Of a stretch of 64,000 nucleotides of DNA, positions 16,336 through 24,263 are shown one piece after another. The notes under the pieces are model-generated. The model made no database searches, had not been told where the DNA came from, and saw only the letters and a list, made by a program, of their open reading frames with translations. The stretch is taken from contig NZ_JADMLH010000010.1 of the NCBI RefSeq assembly GCF_016464385.1, forward strand, positions 69,593-133,592, read 5' to 3'. Every line of letters starts with the position of its first letter. Positions within the stretch are counted from its first letter, which is position 1. The position numbers and the translations under genes were made by a program. This DNA is from Nucisporomicrobium flavum. Lineage in GTDB: Bacteria; Actinomycetota; Actinomycetes; Mycobacteriales; Micromonosporaceae.

Positions 16336-17394
16336 GTGCGATCCGTGTCGAAGGTGGAGCGCCGGGTGGTCGCCGCTGCCGAGCGGGTGCTGGCGCGGCA
16401 GGGGCATGTGTGCCCGCTTGATGTGCTGGCCGGGATGGGGTGGCTGCCGCCCGGGCAGGTGACGGAGTGGCGGCAGGGGCGGAGGCCGCATCTGGAGGCT
16501 TGTGCGGCGGTGTCGGCCGACCGCCTGGTCGATGCGATGGAGGTGTTCGAGCGCTGGGCGGCGGGCCAGGAGCTCCGCCCCGCCCAGGTCGAGTACGTGG
16601 CCGCCACTCGGGACCGGCGGCCGTTGCGTTTCACCGCCGCCGGCGATGCGGGTGCCGAGGCGTCGTTCCGGACTCATTGGACGCCGGCCGACATGCCGGA
16701 GCGGCGGCGCGAGCAGTTGGCCGCGCGGCAGAGCAGGCCGCCGGATCTGGTCGTGGTGCTGGCGGCGAAGGCGTTCACGTGCGTCGGCTGCGGGCGTACG
16801 GATTCAAGCATGGTGATGATGGAGGACGCCGGACCGTCCTGCCTCGCCTGCGTGGACCTCGATCATCTGGTGTTCCTGCCGGCCGGGGACGCGGCGCTGA
16901 CCCGGCGGGCGAAGCAGGCCAGCCGGCTGTCGGCGGTCGTCGTGCGGCTCGACCGGTCCCGCCGCCGTCACCAGCGACAGGGTCTGCTGGTCGAGGAGGC
17001 GGCGGTCGAGCGGGCCGAGGAGCAGTGCCTGTCGGACGAGGAGGCCCGGGCCCGCCGGCGCGAGCGCGACCGGCTGCGGCGTGCGGAGGCGGACGAGCGG
17101 TTGCAGGAGGAGTTCGCTCGGCAGATCGGCCGGTTGTTCCCGGGCTGCCCACCGGATCGGGCCGCGGCGATCGGCCGGCACACCGCGACCCGCAGCAGCG
17201 GCCGCGTGGGCCGCAGCGCCGCCGGGCAGGCCTTCGAGCCGGACGCCGTCACGCGGGCCGTCGTGGCCTCGGTGCGGCATGAGGACACCGCGTACGACGA
17301 GCTGCTCATGGCGGGCGTGCCGCGGGACGAGGCGCGGCAGCAGATCCGGGACGACATCGAGCGCGTGCTCGAGCGGTGGCGGCGCCGGCCCTGA
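16336..17394 (+). CDS. DUF2293 domain protein (352 aa)
   Basis: Conserved actinobacterial protein of unknown function. The middle holds a CxxC pair of pairs (AFTCVGCGRTDSS and PSCLACVDLDHLVFL), a likely zinc ribbon. The C-terminal DUF2293 region reads IGRLFPGCPPDRAAAIGRHT, SGRVGRSAAGQAFEP and AVVASVRHEDTAYDELLMAG. A charged, probably coiled-coil stretch (about 235-265) links them. The start is a GTG, 73 bp from the divergent toxin-like gene. The zinc ribbon and basic linker would suit nucleic-acid contact, but that is speculation. Confidence 0.8.
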   Translation: MRSVSKVERRVVAAAERVLARQGHVCPLDVLAGMGWLPPGQVTEWRQGRRPHLEACAAVSADRLVDAMEVFERWAAGQELRPAQVEYVAATRDRRPLRFTAAGDAGAEASFRTHWTPADMPERRREQLAARQSRPPDLVVVLAAKAFTCVGCGRTDSSMVMMEDAGPSCLACVDLDHLVFLPAGDAALTRRAKQASRLSAVVVRLDRSRRRHQRQGLLVEEAAVERAEEQCLSDEEARARRRERDRLRRAEADERLQEEFARQIGRLFPGCPPDRAAAIGRHTATRSSGRVGRSAAGQAFEPDAVTRAVVASVRHEDTAYDELLMAGVPRDEARQQIRDDIERVLERWRRRP

Positions 17395-17397
17395 GAG

Positions 17398-17994
17398 TCA
17401 GCTGCGCGGCAGGCTCTGTCCGTCGGGGAGCGTACGGCCGCTGAGCAGCGCCACCAGCGATCCGGTGTCCGCACGCACGAGCCTGCCGCTCCCCCGGCTC
17501 CAGGCCGTGTCGGTGGCCTCGAGCCGTACGCCGGTCAGGTCGATGCCGAACCACGCGCCGTCCGCCGCGGCGATCCGGTCCAGGATGGCGGTCACCGCGT
17601 CCGGCGGCGCGACGGGCGGCCGGCCGAGCGCGATCGTCACGTCCAGGGAGTGGATCACGGCGTGGCTCAGGGCGCCGGCGTCGCCGCCGCCCGGGGGCTG
17701 CCAGGCGTGCAGGACCGGCGATCGGAGCTGGTCGAGGAGGGTGGCGGCGGGGAGGGCGGCGTCCCGCGCGGCCACGGTGTCGGACAGGACGCCGAAGTCG
17801 CCGCGTGCCGCCGCCATCTCCGCGCCGAACTGTTCCGGTGTCAGCCGGGCCGGCATCGTGACGTGCGCGACGACGTGGCGTACGGCCCATTTCTCGCACA
17901 GGGTCGGGGCGTCCCACGTCTCGGCGGGCGCGCCGGCGAGCAGGTCCGCGAGCCCGTCGTACGTGGGGCCCACCCAGGTCTGCAGTTCGCTCAC
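17398..17994 (-). CDS. Mycothiol-dependent maleylpyruvate-isomerase-like (DinB-fold) protein (198 aa)
   Basis: The N-terminal region (LADLLAGAPAETWDAPTLCE, KWAVRHVVAHVTMPAR) is the mycothiol-dependent maleylpyruvate isomerase N-domain with the expected helix-bundle histidine (VVAHVT). A second His-containing helix is ALSHAVIHSLDVTIALGRP. Members transfer or use mycothiol or act as metal-dependent thiol S-transferases. The GTG start at 17994 overlaps the upstream SRPBCC stop by GTGA, making it the last gene of an ArsR operon. Substrate unknown. Confidence 0.8.
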   Translation of the reverse strand: MSELQTWVGPTYDGLADLLAGAPAETWDAPTLCEKWAVRHVVAHVTMPARLTPEQFGAEMAAARGDFGVLSDTVAARDAALPAATLLDQLRSPVLHAWQPPGGGDAGALSHAVIHSLDVTIALGRPPVAPPDAVTAILDRIAAADGAWFGIDLTGVRLEATDTAWSRGSGRLVRADTGSLVALLSGRTLPDGQSLPRS

Positions 17995-18416
17995 GACTTT
18001 TCTCCCAGGTATGCCTCGAGCTTGTCGAGGGAGGTGAGGAAGCCGGCGCGGGCCTCGGGCGTACGCATCGCCTCCGGCACGTGCCGCTGGTGGATGACGA
18101 CCGCGGTGCTGCCGTCGCCGAGGTCCTCGAGGGTGCTGGTGGTGTGCATCCCGCTGGCGGGTTCCACCCAGGACAGCCGTTCCGGCGCGACGACCTCGGT
18201 GAACGTGGCGACCATCCGGTAGCTGCCGTGCGCGCCGACCATCAGGGTCTCGAAGCGGCCCCCGGGGCGCAGCTCGACGATGATGCCGTCGACCGGGGTG
18301 TCCATGCCGCGCGGTCCCCAGAAGTGCGCGAGCTCGGCGGGCTCGGTGAGGCATTTCCACACCAGCTCGCGGGGCGCACGCAGGACCCGCCGGTGGACGA
18401 GCTCGTCGTCGCTCAC
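17991..18416 (-). CDS. SRPBCC (AHSA1-like) protein (141 aa)
   Basis: Typical AHSA1/START-like pattern: RRVLRAPRELVWKCLTEPAE, LAHFWGPRGMDTPVDGI, GGRFETLMVG, and a closing helix around ARAGFLTSLDKLEAYLG. These small hydrophobic-cavity proteins commonly follow ArsR regulators in actinobacteria. The start is a GTG at 18416, inside the ArsR stop (GTGA). Ligand unknown. Confidence 0.88.
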   Translation of the reverse strand: MSDDELVHRRVLRAPRELVWKCLTEPAELAHFWGPRGMDTPVDGIIVELRPGGRFETLMVGAHGSYRMVATFTEVVAPERLSWVEPASGMHTTSTLEDLGDGSTAVVIHQRHVPEAMRTPEARAGFLTSLDKLEAYLGEKS

Positions 18417-18760
18417 TGCTCCCCGCCTTGGAGCCGGGCCAGGTGCGTTTCCAGCCGGTCCATCCGTTCCGACCACGTACGCCGGCTCTCCTCGATCCAC
18501 GAGTTCGCGGCCTGCAGCGCGGCCGGTTCGAGCCGGCACGGCCGGGTCTGCCGGTGCCGTCCCCGGGTGACGAGGCCGGAGCGTTCCAGCACGCGGATGT
18601 GCTGCGACACGGCCTGCAGGGTCATCGCGTACCGGTCGGCCAGCTCGGTGACGGTCGCCTCGCCGGCGCTGAGCCGGGCGACGATGTCCCGCCTGGTCCG
18701 GTCGCTGAGCGCCGTGAACACGGCATCGAGCCGCTGCTCGTCGACGGTGGTGGTCGTCAT
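18413..18760 (-). CDS. ArsR-family transcriptional regulator (115 aa)
   Basis: A winged helix of ArsR type: RLDAVFTALSDRTRRDIVAR, then ATVTELADRYAMTLQAVSQH and IRVLERSGLVTRGRHRQTRP. No Cys metal-binding motif is present, so it belongs to the non-metal SdpR-like group that is often paired with AHSA1 proteins. The ATG at 18760 is preferred to a TTG 12 nt upstream. First gene of a three-gene operon with 4-nt overlaps; a small AT-rich palindrome lies just upstream. Confidence 0.9.
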   Translation of the reverse strand: MTTTTVDEQRLDAVFTALSDRTRRDIVARLSAGEATVTELADRYAMTLQAVSQHIRVLERSGLVTRGRHRQTRPCRLEPAALQAANSWIEESRRTWSERMDRLETHLARLQGGEQ

Positions 18761-18779
18761 GCCGTTACTCAAGCAGATA

Positions 18780-18789
18780 CTTTATAAAG
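18780..18789. promoter_or_regulatory. Candidate ArsR operator
   Basis: The perfect palindrome CTTTATAAAG lies 20-29 nt upstream of the arsR start, inside an AT-rich patch next to a TTGACG -35-like element. Likely autoregulatory, but short. Confidence 0.4.
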
Positions 18790-18880
18790 CGTCAACTAGA
18801 GAAAGGAGTGGCGACAATCCGGGGGAACCTGGCAGTCAGGCCCGTGTTCCCGGCGCCGGGGTGCTCCTAGGTTCTCCGGC

Positions 18881-19342
18881 ATGCTTCGTTACCTCACACC
18901 CGTGATCATCGGGTTGATCTGGGCCCTGGCCTGCTCGTTCATCCCGGAGCCACGCCGTCGGCAGATCAACGCGGTCGTCGTCGGGGGCGCCGGGGCCGCG
19001 TACATCAGCGGCGGCGGCTTCGGCCTCGGCGAGCTCGCCTTCACCGCGCTGATGACCGCGGTGGCCTATCGCGGGCTGCGCTCGTGGACCTTCATCGGGG
19101 TGGGCTGGCTGCTGCACACGGTCTGGGACGTCCTGCACCACCGGCGCGGGACCCCGCTGATCCCGTCGGTGCACGACTCGTCGTTCGGGTGCGCGATCTG
19201 CGACCCGGTCATCGCCCTGTGGTGCTTCGCCGGCGGCCGCTCCCCCGCGGAGCTGCTCCGGCGGTTCACTGCGGCGGGTGCGCGCTCAGCCAGGCGGACG
19301 CCCGGCGCGCCGATGCCCGGGACAGCCACGCGTCCTGAATGA
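18881..19342 (+). CDS. DUF6010 family membrane protein (153 aa)
   Basis: A small integral membrane protein. It has an N-terminal helix (LTPVIIGLIWALACSFI), a glycine-rich second helix (INAVVVGGAGAAYISGGGFG) and the signature WTFIGVGWLLHTVWDVLHH followed by HDSSFGCAICDPVIALWCFA. These blocks match the DUF6010 family. The conserved His, Asp and Cys residues near the membrane face hint at metal or heme contact, but the function is unknown. The 3' end overlaps the convergent YjbR gene by 77 bp. Confidence 0.75.
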   Translation: MLRYLTPVIIGLIWALACSFIPEPRRRQINAVVVGGAGAAYISGGGFGLGELAFTALMTAVAYRGLRSWTFIGVGWLLHTVWDVLHHRRGTPLIPSVHDSSFGCAICDPVIALWCFAGGRSPAELLRRFTAAGARSARRTPGAPMPGTATRPE

Positions 19343-19691
19343 GCTCGGCGAGCTCCGTACGCGTCAGCTCCCCGATCCGGCACGCCCGCAGCAGCACCGA
19401 CGGGTGGCCGTCGAAGTGCCAGGTCGTGAAGAACGGCGACGCCTCGTCCTGGACGAGCGCCTGCTTGTCCGTCTCCGACTCGACCCAGAACACGATGACG
19501 TCCGGATAGCGCTCGCCGGTCGCGGGGTCGACGGCGTCCGGCCGGGGGTTGCGGAAGAAGATGAAGGACTTCCCGCCCACCTGGTAGACCGGCTTGTCCC
19601 CGGCGGCGTGGTCGACGGTCACATGCGGCATGGCCAAAGCCAGCTCATGGACGTCCTCGACCCGGGCCGGCCGGTCGTGGTCCCGTGACAT
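19266..19691 (-). CDS. MmcQ/YjbR family protein (141 aa)
   Basis: The fold signature is visible: VHELALAMPHVTVDHAAGDK, PVYQVGGKSFIFFR, FTTWHFDGHPSVLLRACRIG and LTRTELAELIQDAWLSRAS. YjbR-type proteins have a CyaY-like fold and may bind DNA. The gene starts 1 nt after the MarR stop, so it is the last gene of the SRPBCC-EVE-MarR operon. Confidence 0.85.
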   Translation of the reverse strand: MSRDHDRPARVEDVHELALAMPHVTVDHAAGDKPVYQVGGKSFIFFRNPRPDAVDPATGERYPDVIVFWVESETDKQALVQDEASPFFTTWHFDGHPSVLLRACRIGELTRTELAELIQDAWLSRASARRASAWLSAHPPQ

Positions 19692-19692
19692 G

Positions 19693-20139
19693 TCACTGCC
19701 CTCCCTGACGTAGCACGCGCAGCGCCTTCGTGAACCCGGGCAGGTCGCCGCCCAGGCCGGCGAAGAAGGCGGTGTCGCAGGCCTCCACCGCGACCACGGC
19801 CTCGTTGGCCAGGTCCCGCCCCGCCTCGGTGACGGCCACCGCTCGGGCGCGCCGGTCGGTCGGGTGCGGCGGGCGGTGCACCAGGCCGCGGCTTTCCAGC
19901 GTACGGAGCACCTGCGAGGTCATCATCGGGTCGGTGGCGGCCATGTCGGCGAGGGCCCTCTGGGTGACCGCCCCGGACGCCTGCAGGTACGTGAGCGTCG
20001 CCAGCAGCACGAACTGCACGTGCGTGATGTCGTACGGTTTGAGCGCCGCCCGCTGCGCCGCCTGCCACCGGTTCGTGACCTGCCACAGGAGCAGCCCCGG
20101 GCTGTCGTCGGCGCTCTCGTGGCGGGTCGCGAGACTCAC
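19693..20139 (-). CDS. MarR-family transcriptional regulator (148 aa)
   Basis: A winged helix of MarR type: VQFVLLATLTYLQASGAVTQ, RALADMAATDPMMTSQVLRT and LESRGLVHRPPHPTDRRARA, with the wing DRRARAVAVTEAG. The start is a GTG at 20139 within the EVE gene stop (GTGA). An 18-bp palindrome with TAGTA/TACTA half-sites lies at the operon promoter and is the obvious binding site, so self-repression with ligand release is likely. Confidence 0.92.
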   Translation of the reverse strand: MSLATRHESADDSPGLLLWQVTNRWQAAQRAALKPYDITHVQFVLLATLTYLQASGAVTQRALADMAATDPMMTSQVLRTLESRGLVHRPPHPTDRRARAVAVTEAGRDLANEAVVAVEACDTAFFAGLGGDLPGFTKALRVLRQGGQ

Positions 20140-20543
20140 TGCGCCACCATCGCCGCGTGGATCCGGCCGAAGTCGTCCATGGTGAGCGGGACCAGGCCGC
20201 GGCGCAGCTGGGCGCCCCAGCCCGGCCGGGCGGTGAGCTCGAGGCCCAGCGACCGGATGGGCGTCTCGGTCACGTCCGCGAGGTAGTCGACGCGGCGCCG
20301 CCAGGGGTGGAAATTCCCCTCGTGCGCCTGCCAGATCTCGTCGTCGGCGACCACGCCCAGCGCGGTGAACGCCTGCAGCGGATCGCCGTCGCGCAGGCTG
20401 GTCCGCGGCGAGTAGTAGACGAGCCAGTCGCCGGCCGCGAGCCGGGCGAGCCCGTCGCGCTTGCCGTGGCCGAGCTGGGCGATGCCCCGCTCGGTGCCGC
20501 GCCGGACGTGGTCGCGGCACACCACGCCGAGCCAGTGGTTCAT
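20136..20543 (-). CDS. EVE-domain protein (135 aa)
   Basis: Begins MNHWLGVVCRDHVRRG and continues LAAGDWLVYYSPRTS, AFTALGVVADDEIWQA and FHPWRRRVDYL, the pattern of EVE/PUA-like domains that read modified bases or RNA. The ATG at 20543 overlaps the upstream SRPBCC stop as ATGA. EVE proteins are tied to modified-DNA recognition and to RNA quality control; here it sits in a MarR-controlled operon, so a role in stress or detoxification is equally possible. Confidence 0.85.
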   Translation of the reverse strand: MNHWLGVVCRDHVRRGTERGIAQLGHGKRDGLARLAAGDWLVYYSPRTSLRDGDPLQAFTALGVVADDEIWQAHEGNFHPWRRRVDYLADVTETPIRSLGLELTARPGWGAQLRRGLVPLTMDDFGRIHAAMVAQ

Positions 20544-20974
20544 GCCGTCACCCCGGCCGTACGCGCAGCCGCCTCGAGCCGGGCGAGGTCGCCGGCCAGG
20601 CCCTTCGCGATGCCCTTGCCCAGGACGGCTTTCCAGAAGAAGGCGAGCGGGCCGGCGAGGGTGACCCGTACGGAGACCGTGGTGGCCCCGTCGGCGTCCA
20701 CGTCGACGAGGTGCTGGAACGTCAGCCGCGCCCCGAGCAGCAGGGAGACGTCGGTGAACTCGCGGCCCGGGACCAGCGAGCTGACCACGAACCGGGTGAC
20801 CGGGCCGCCCTTGGGCTTCAGCGCCCCGGTCGCGCCGGTGCGGAACGGGCCGTCGAGGCGTACCCATTCGGTGTCGGTGTTCCAGTCCGGCCAGGTGGCC
20901 ATGTCCGCCCAGCGGTCGAAGAAGGCCTGGGGCTGTACGTCCGAGGTGAGCCGGGCAGTCGCGATCGTCGTCAT
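20540..20974 (-). CDS. SRPBCC family protein (144 aa)
   Basis: START-like/polyketide-cyclase fold: ARLTSDVQPQAFFDRWADMA, TWPDWNTDTEWVRL and a C-terminal helix GPLAFFWKAVLGKGIAKGLA. First gene of the MarR operon. The -10-like TACTAA and the operator sit within 4-24 nt of the ATG, so the transcript may be leaderless. Ligand unknown. Confidence 0.85.
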   Translation of the reverse strand: MTTIATARLTSDVQPQAFFDRWADMATWPDWNTDTEWVRLDGPFRTGATGALKPKGGPVTRFVVSSLVPGREFTDVSLLLGARLTFQHLVDVDADGATTVSVRVTLAGPLAFFWKAVLGKGIAKGLAGDLARLEAAARTAGVTA

Positions 20975-20979
20975 GAACT

Positions 20980-20997
20980 TAGTATGCGCGCTTACTA
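20980..20997. promoter_or_regulatory. Candidate MarR operator overlapping the promoter
   Basis: TAGTATGCGCGCTTACTA is palindromic at 16 of 18 positions, with TAGTA/TACTA half-sites, 6 nt before the first gene of the MarR operon. It covers the probable -10. Confidence 0.65.
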
Positions 20998-21045
20998 TCT
21001 TGCCCGCAAGTCCCCCGTCGCGGTGCCGGCCACCGACGGCCGGCC

Positions 21046-23046
21046 TCAGTCCTCCGCGGCGTGGCGGGGTGCCGCACCGCGGTCGGCGGTGGCCCGGCCC
21101 CGCTGTCCCGCGATGCCCACCAGCTTGGCCGCGTTCGACCGGCGGGTCAGCGGGACCGGCCTGGCCTCCGGGGCGGCCACGGGCACCGCCAGCTCCGCCG
21201 GCACGGTCACCGTCGCGGTGGTGCCCCGCTGGGCGGACGGCGCGAGGACGACCCGGATGCCGCGCTGGGCGGCGAGCAGCGCCACCACGACGAGCCCCAG
21301 CCGCGAGCTCGTGGCCGGGTCGAACTCCTGCGGCTGGGCCAGCCTGCGGTTGGTCTCCTCCAGGGCGGACGCCGACATCCCCAGACCGTCGTCCTCGATC
21401 TCGACGACGACGCCCTCCGCGACCCGGTGCCCCGAGACCCGCACCGTGGTGTCCGGCGGGGAGAACGTGGTGGCGTTCTCCAGCAGTTCGGCGAGCAGGT
21501 GCCCGATGTCGGCGACGGCCCGCTCCGGCACCTCGGCGTCCGGCACCACCCCGATCCGGATGCGCTCCGCGTGCTCGACCTGGCCGGCGGCCCGGGAGAC
21601 GATCGCGGTCAGCGACTCCGGGCCGAGCCCGCGCCGGCTCCGGGCCGAGCCCGAGAGAATCACCAGGTGCTCGGCCTGCCGGCGCATCTGCACGGCCAGC
21701 TGCCCGGCCCGGCCCGCGGCGGCGTCCGTACCCGGCATCTGGGCGAGGGCCTCGAGCTGACGGTCGATCAGGGTCTGGTTGCGCCGTGCGACGTTCACGA
21801 GGACCCGGTTCATGTCGTACCGCATGGCGGCCTCGCCCGCGGCGGAGTCGACCGCGCTGCGCTGCACCTCGCTCAGCGCCGCTCCCACGTCGGCGATCTC
21901 GTCATCGCCGAGCGAGAGCCGCAGCCTGTTGCTCTCCACGTCGATCTGCTCCCCGGCACGCAGCCGCGCGACCATCTCGGGCAGCCGCCGGTGCGCGAGG
22001 TCGTTCGCCGCCGTACGCAGCACCGACAGCCGCCGCACCACGGAACCGCCGATGCGGATCGACAGGAACAGCGAGATGAGGATCGCGATCAGGCCCAGCC
22101 CGCCGAAGATGCCGAACCGCCACAGGACCCGGTCGCGTTCCGCGCTCGCGAAGCCGACGGCCTTGTCGTAGCCCGTACCGAGGAAGTCGTAGAGCTGCCG
22201 TACGGCTGGGGTGAAGGTCGCCTTCCAGACCTCGCGGGTCAGCGGTACGGCGTCCCCCGCTCCCCCGGTGTTGAGCAGCTGATCCTCGGCGGCCCGCAGC
22301 GCGGCGAAGGCCGGGCTGCTCAGCATGCTCTTGAAGGCCGCCTGGTCCGGGGCCGGCAGCGTGGACCCGGCGGTGGGGATCTGGAACCGCAGCGCCCCGA
22401 CGATCTCGGTCAGCTGCCGGTACTCCCCGTCGCCGAAACGCCCGGCCGTCGTCACGCCGGTCAGCAGCGCGTCCTCCTGGTGCAGCAGCTCGCCTGCCCG
22501 GCGCAGGCCGACCGACGTCCGCATGACCCGTTCCACCAGCGGATCGCTGGAGGCCGCGGTGGCCGTCGAGACGCTGAACGCGTAGCTGATGACGCTGCTG
22601 TACCCGCTCAGCACGGCGGCCGGCGCGACGGTCCGGGCGTCGACCTGGGTCCGGAGCAGCGCCAGCGAGTCGAACGCCGGGCCCATGTCCGCGATCCGGG
22701 AGCGGAGGATCTCGGCGGAGATGCCCCTGCCCCGGTAGAGCTCGGCGTGCTCACGGAACGCGGAGACGGACGCGTCGGTCGCCGCGCGCTGGGAGCCGAT
22801 GGCGGCGGCGCTCCCGCCCGGCGCCGCGAGCACCTCGATGGACGCGCTGCGTTCGGCCTGCAGCGCCGCCACCAGCTGGTCGCACGGGATGCTCACGTTC
22901 TCCCGGGTGTTGCGGCTGTCCCGCAGCCCCGCCGCGGCATCGAAAGAGTCCTGCACGTCCAGCGCCCACAGCGCGATCAGCGCCACCACCGGCAGCAGCA
23001 GCGCCAGCATGATCTTCGAGCGAATGGACCGTGGTTTGCTCCGCAT
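21046..23046 (-). CDS. Membrane sensor kinase-like protein with nitrate/nitrite-sensing domain (CvnA-like, 666 aa)
   Basis: An N-terminal membrane helix (IMLALLLPVVALIALWALDV) is followed by an extracellular NIT domain (starting ENVSIPCDQLVAALQAERSA), a second helix (FGIFGGLGLIAILISLFLSI), HAMP-like linker, a helical segment (ALSEVQRSAVDSAAGEAAMR) and a HATPase_c domain with HLLAELLENATTFSPPDTTV and IEDDGLGMS. There is no phospho-acceptor H-box of the usual type. This architecture matches CvnA of actinomycete conservons. The partners CvnB (roadblock), CvnC (DUF742) and CvnD (GTPase) are missing downstream, so the gene is an orphan here. Confidence 0.85.
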   Translation of the reverse strand: MRSKPRSIRSKIMLALLLPVVALIALWALDVQDSFDAAAGLRDSRNTRENVSIPCDQLVAALQAERSASIEVLAAPGGSAAAIGSQRAATDASVSAFREHAELYRGRGISAEILRSRIADMGPAFDSLALLRTQVDARTVAPAAVLSGYSSVISYAFSVSTATAASSDPLVERVMRTSVGLRRAGELLHQEDALLTGVTTAGRFGDGEYRQLTEIVGALRFQIPTAGSTLPAPDQAAFKSMLSSPAFAALRAAEDQLLNTGGAGDAVPLTREVWKATFTPAVRQLYDFLGTGYDKAVGFASAERDRVLWRFGIFGGLGLIAILISLFLSIRIGGSVVRRLSVLRTAANDLAHRRLPEMVARLRAGEQIDVESNRLRLSLGDDEIADVGAALSEVQRSAVDSAAGEAAMRYDMNRVLVNVARRNQTLIDRQLEALAQMPGTDAAAGRAGQLAVQMRRQAEHLVILSGSARSRRGLGPESLTAIVSRAAGQVEHAERIRIGVVPDAEVPERAVADIGHLLAELLENATTFSPPDTTVRVSGHRVAEGVVVEIEDDGLGMSASALEETNRRLAQPQEFDPATSSRLGLVVVALLAAQRGIRVVLAPSAQRGTTATVTVPAELAVPVAAPEARPVPLTRRSNAAKLVGIAGQRGRATADRGAAPRHAAED

Positions 23047-23120
23047 GAGATGTCAGCCCCTCCGGACCCTCCAAGTGATCCGGCATTATGTACTCGCGCC
23101 ACCCTGAAACGGTTCAGCTT

Positions 23121-24263
23121 TCAACGATTACTGTCTGAAGTGCGACACGTATGGGCTTCCGGGGCAGCGCCTCGGAGTCGCACCGTGACCACAAGGCCAC
23201 CGGGGGTGCCCGGAGCCAGGTCGAGCGTTCCGTGGTGGGCGCGGACGATGCTGCGCACGATGGCCAGGCCGAGGCCGGCCCCCGCGTGCTCGCCGGTGCG
23301 TACGCGCTCCGCTCCCCGCTGAAAGGGTTCGGTGAACGTCGGCACCACGGCCGGGGCGAGCGGGCGGCCCGTGTTCTCCACCCGCAGCACGCTCGTGTCG
23401 CCGTACGCCCCGGTGTGCACGTGCACGCTGCCGCCGCTCGGGAGGTTGTGGACGACGGCGTTCTGCACGAGGTTCATCACCATCCGCAGCAGCAGCTCGG
23501 CGGAGCCGCTCACCGGGGCCGCGCCCCCGGTCACCTCCAGCCTGATGCCGCGCTGCTCGGCGAGGGGCAGCAGCGTCTCGGCGGCTTCCTCGGCAAGCAG
23601 CGAGAGGTCCACGCGCTCGCGGGCGAAGTCTCCCCGGTCGCCGCGGCTGAGCACGAGCAGCGCCTCGGTGAGCTCGATCGCGCGGGTGTTCACGGCGTAC
23701 AGGCGCTCGATCAGTTCGTCGCGGTCCAGCGCGGGATCCCTGCGGGCGACCTCGAGAAGCGTCCGCGAGACGGCCAGCGGCGTACGCAGCTCGTGCGACG
23801 CGTTAGCAGCGAACCTCTGCTGCTCGGCGACGTGCGACTCCAGCCGTTCGAGCATCGAGTCGAACGCGTCGGAGAGCTCACGGAACTCGTCCCCGCGGCC
23901 CGCCAGCCGGACCCGGTGGGACAGCGAGCCGTCCGCGGCCAGCCGGGTGGCACGCGTGAGGTGACTCAGTGGTGCGAGCATGCGCCCGGCCAGGAGCCAT
24001 CCCCCGGCCAGGCCGAACAGCAGAAGGAAGGCCAGCACCACGGCCGCCCTCGGGGCGAAGGCGCGCAGCAGATCCGACCGGTTCGGCACGAACCTCAGGG
24101 GCATGGCGTGCCCGAGCGGCCGCGGGGTGTCGACCACCTCCGGTACGTACCGCAGCAGGAACACCCACACCGTGGCCAGGATCAGGCCGCCGGCCAGCAT
24201 GACGAACCCGGCGTAGCTCAGAGTCAGCTTGAGGCGGGCGCTGAGACCCGGCGCTCTAGTCAC
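23121..24263 (-). CDS. Two-component sensor histidine kinase (380 aa)
   Basis: Two membrane helices (LSYAGFVMLAGGLILATVW and VVLAFLLLFGLAGGWLLAG) bracket a short external loop. A HAMP-like segment, the H-box ASHELRTPLAVSRTL, the N-box RMVMNLVQNAVVHN and the G-box AGAGLGLAIVRSIVRAHHG follow. The GTG start at 24263 overlaps the response-regulator stop by 8 nt. It forms a pair with the OmpR-type regulator in an operon with VanZ and a serine hydrolase, so cell-wall signal sensing is a reasonable inference. Confidence 0.92.
   Translation of the reverse strand: MTRAPGLSARLKLTLSYAGFVMLAGGLILATVWVFLLRYVPEVVDTPRPLGHAMPLRFVPNRSDLLRAFAPRAAVVLAFLLLFGLAGGWLLAGRMLAPLSHLTRATRLAADGSLSHRVRLAGRGDEFRELSDAFDSMLERLESHVAEQQRFAANASHELRTPLAVSRTLLEVARRDPALDRDELIERLYAVNTRAIELTEALLVLSRGDRGDFARERVDLSLLAEEAAETLLPLAEQRGIRLEVTGGAAPVSGSAELLLRMVMNLVQNAVVHNLPSGGSVHVHTGAYGDTSVLRVENTGRPLAPAVVPTFTEPFQRGAERVRTGEHAGAGLGLAIVRSIVRAHHGTLDLAPGTPGGLVVTVRLRGAAPEAHTCRTSDSNR

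Noticed and set aside
20157-22079. 640-aa + strand frame
   Set aside because: Runs antisense to the EVE, SRPBCC and CvnA-like genes; Arg/Pro-rich GC-shadow composition.
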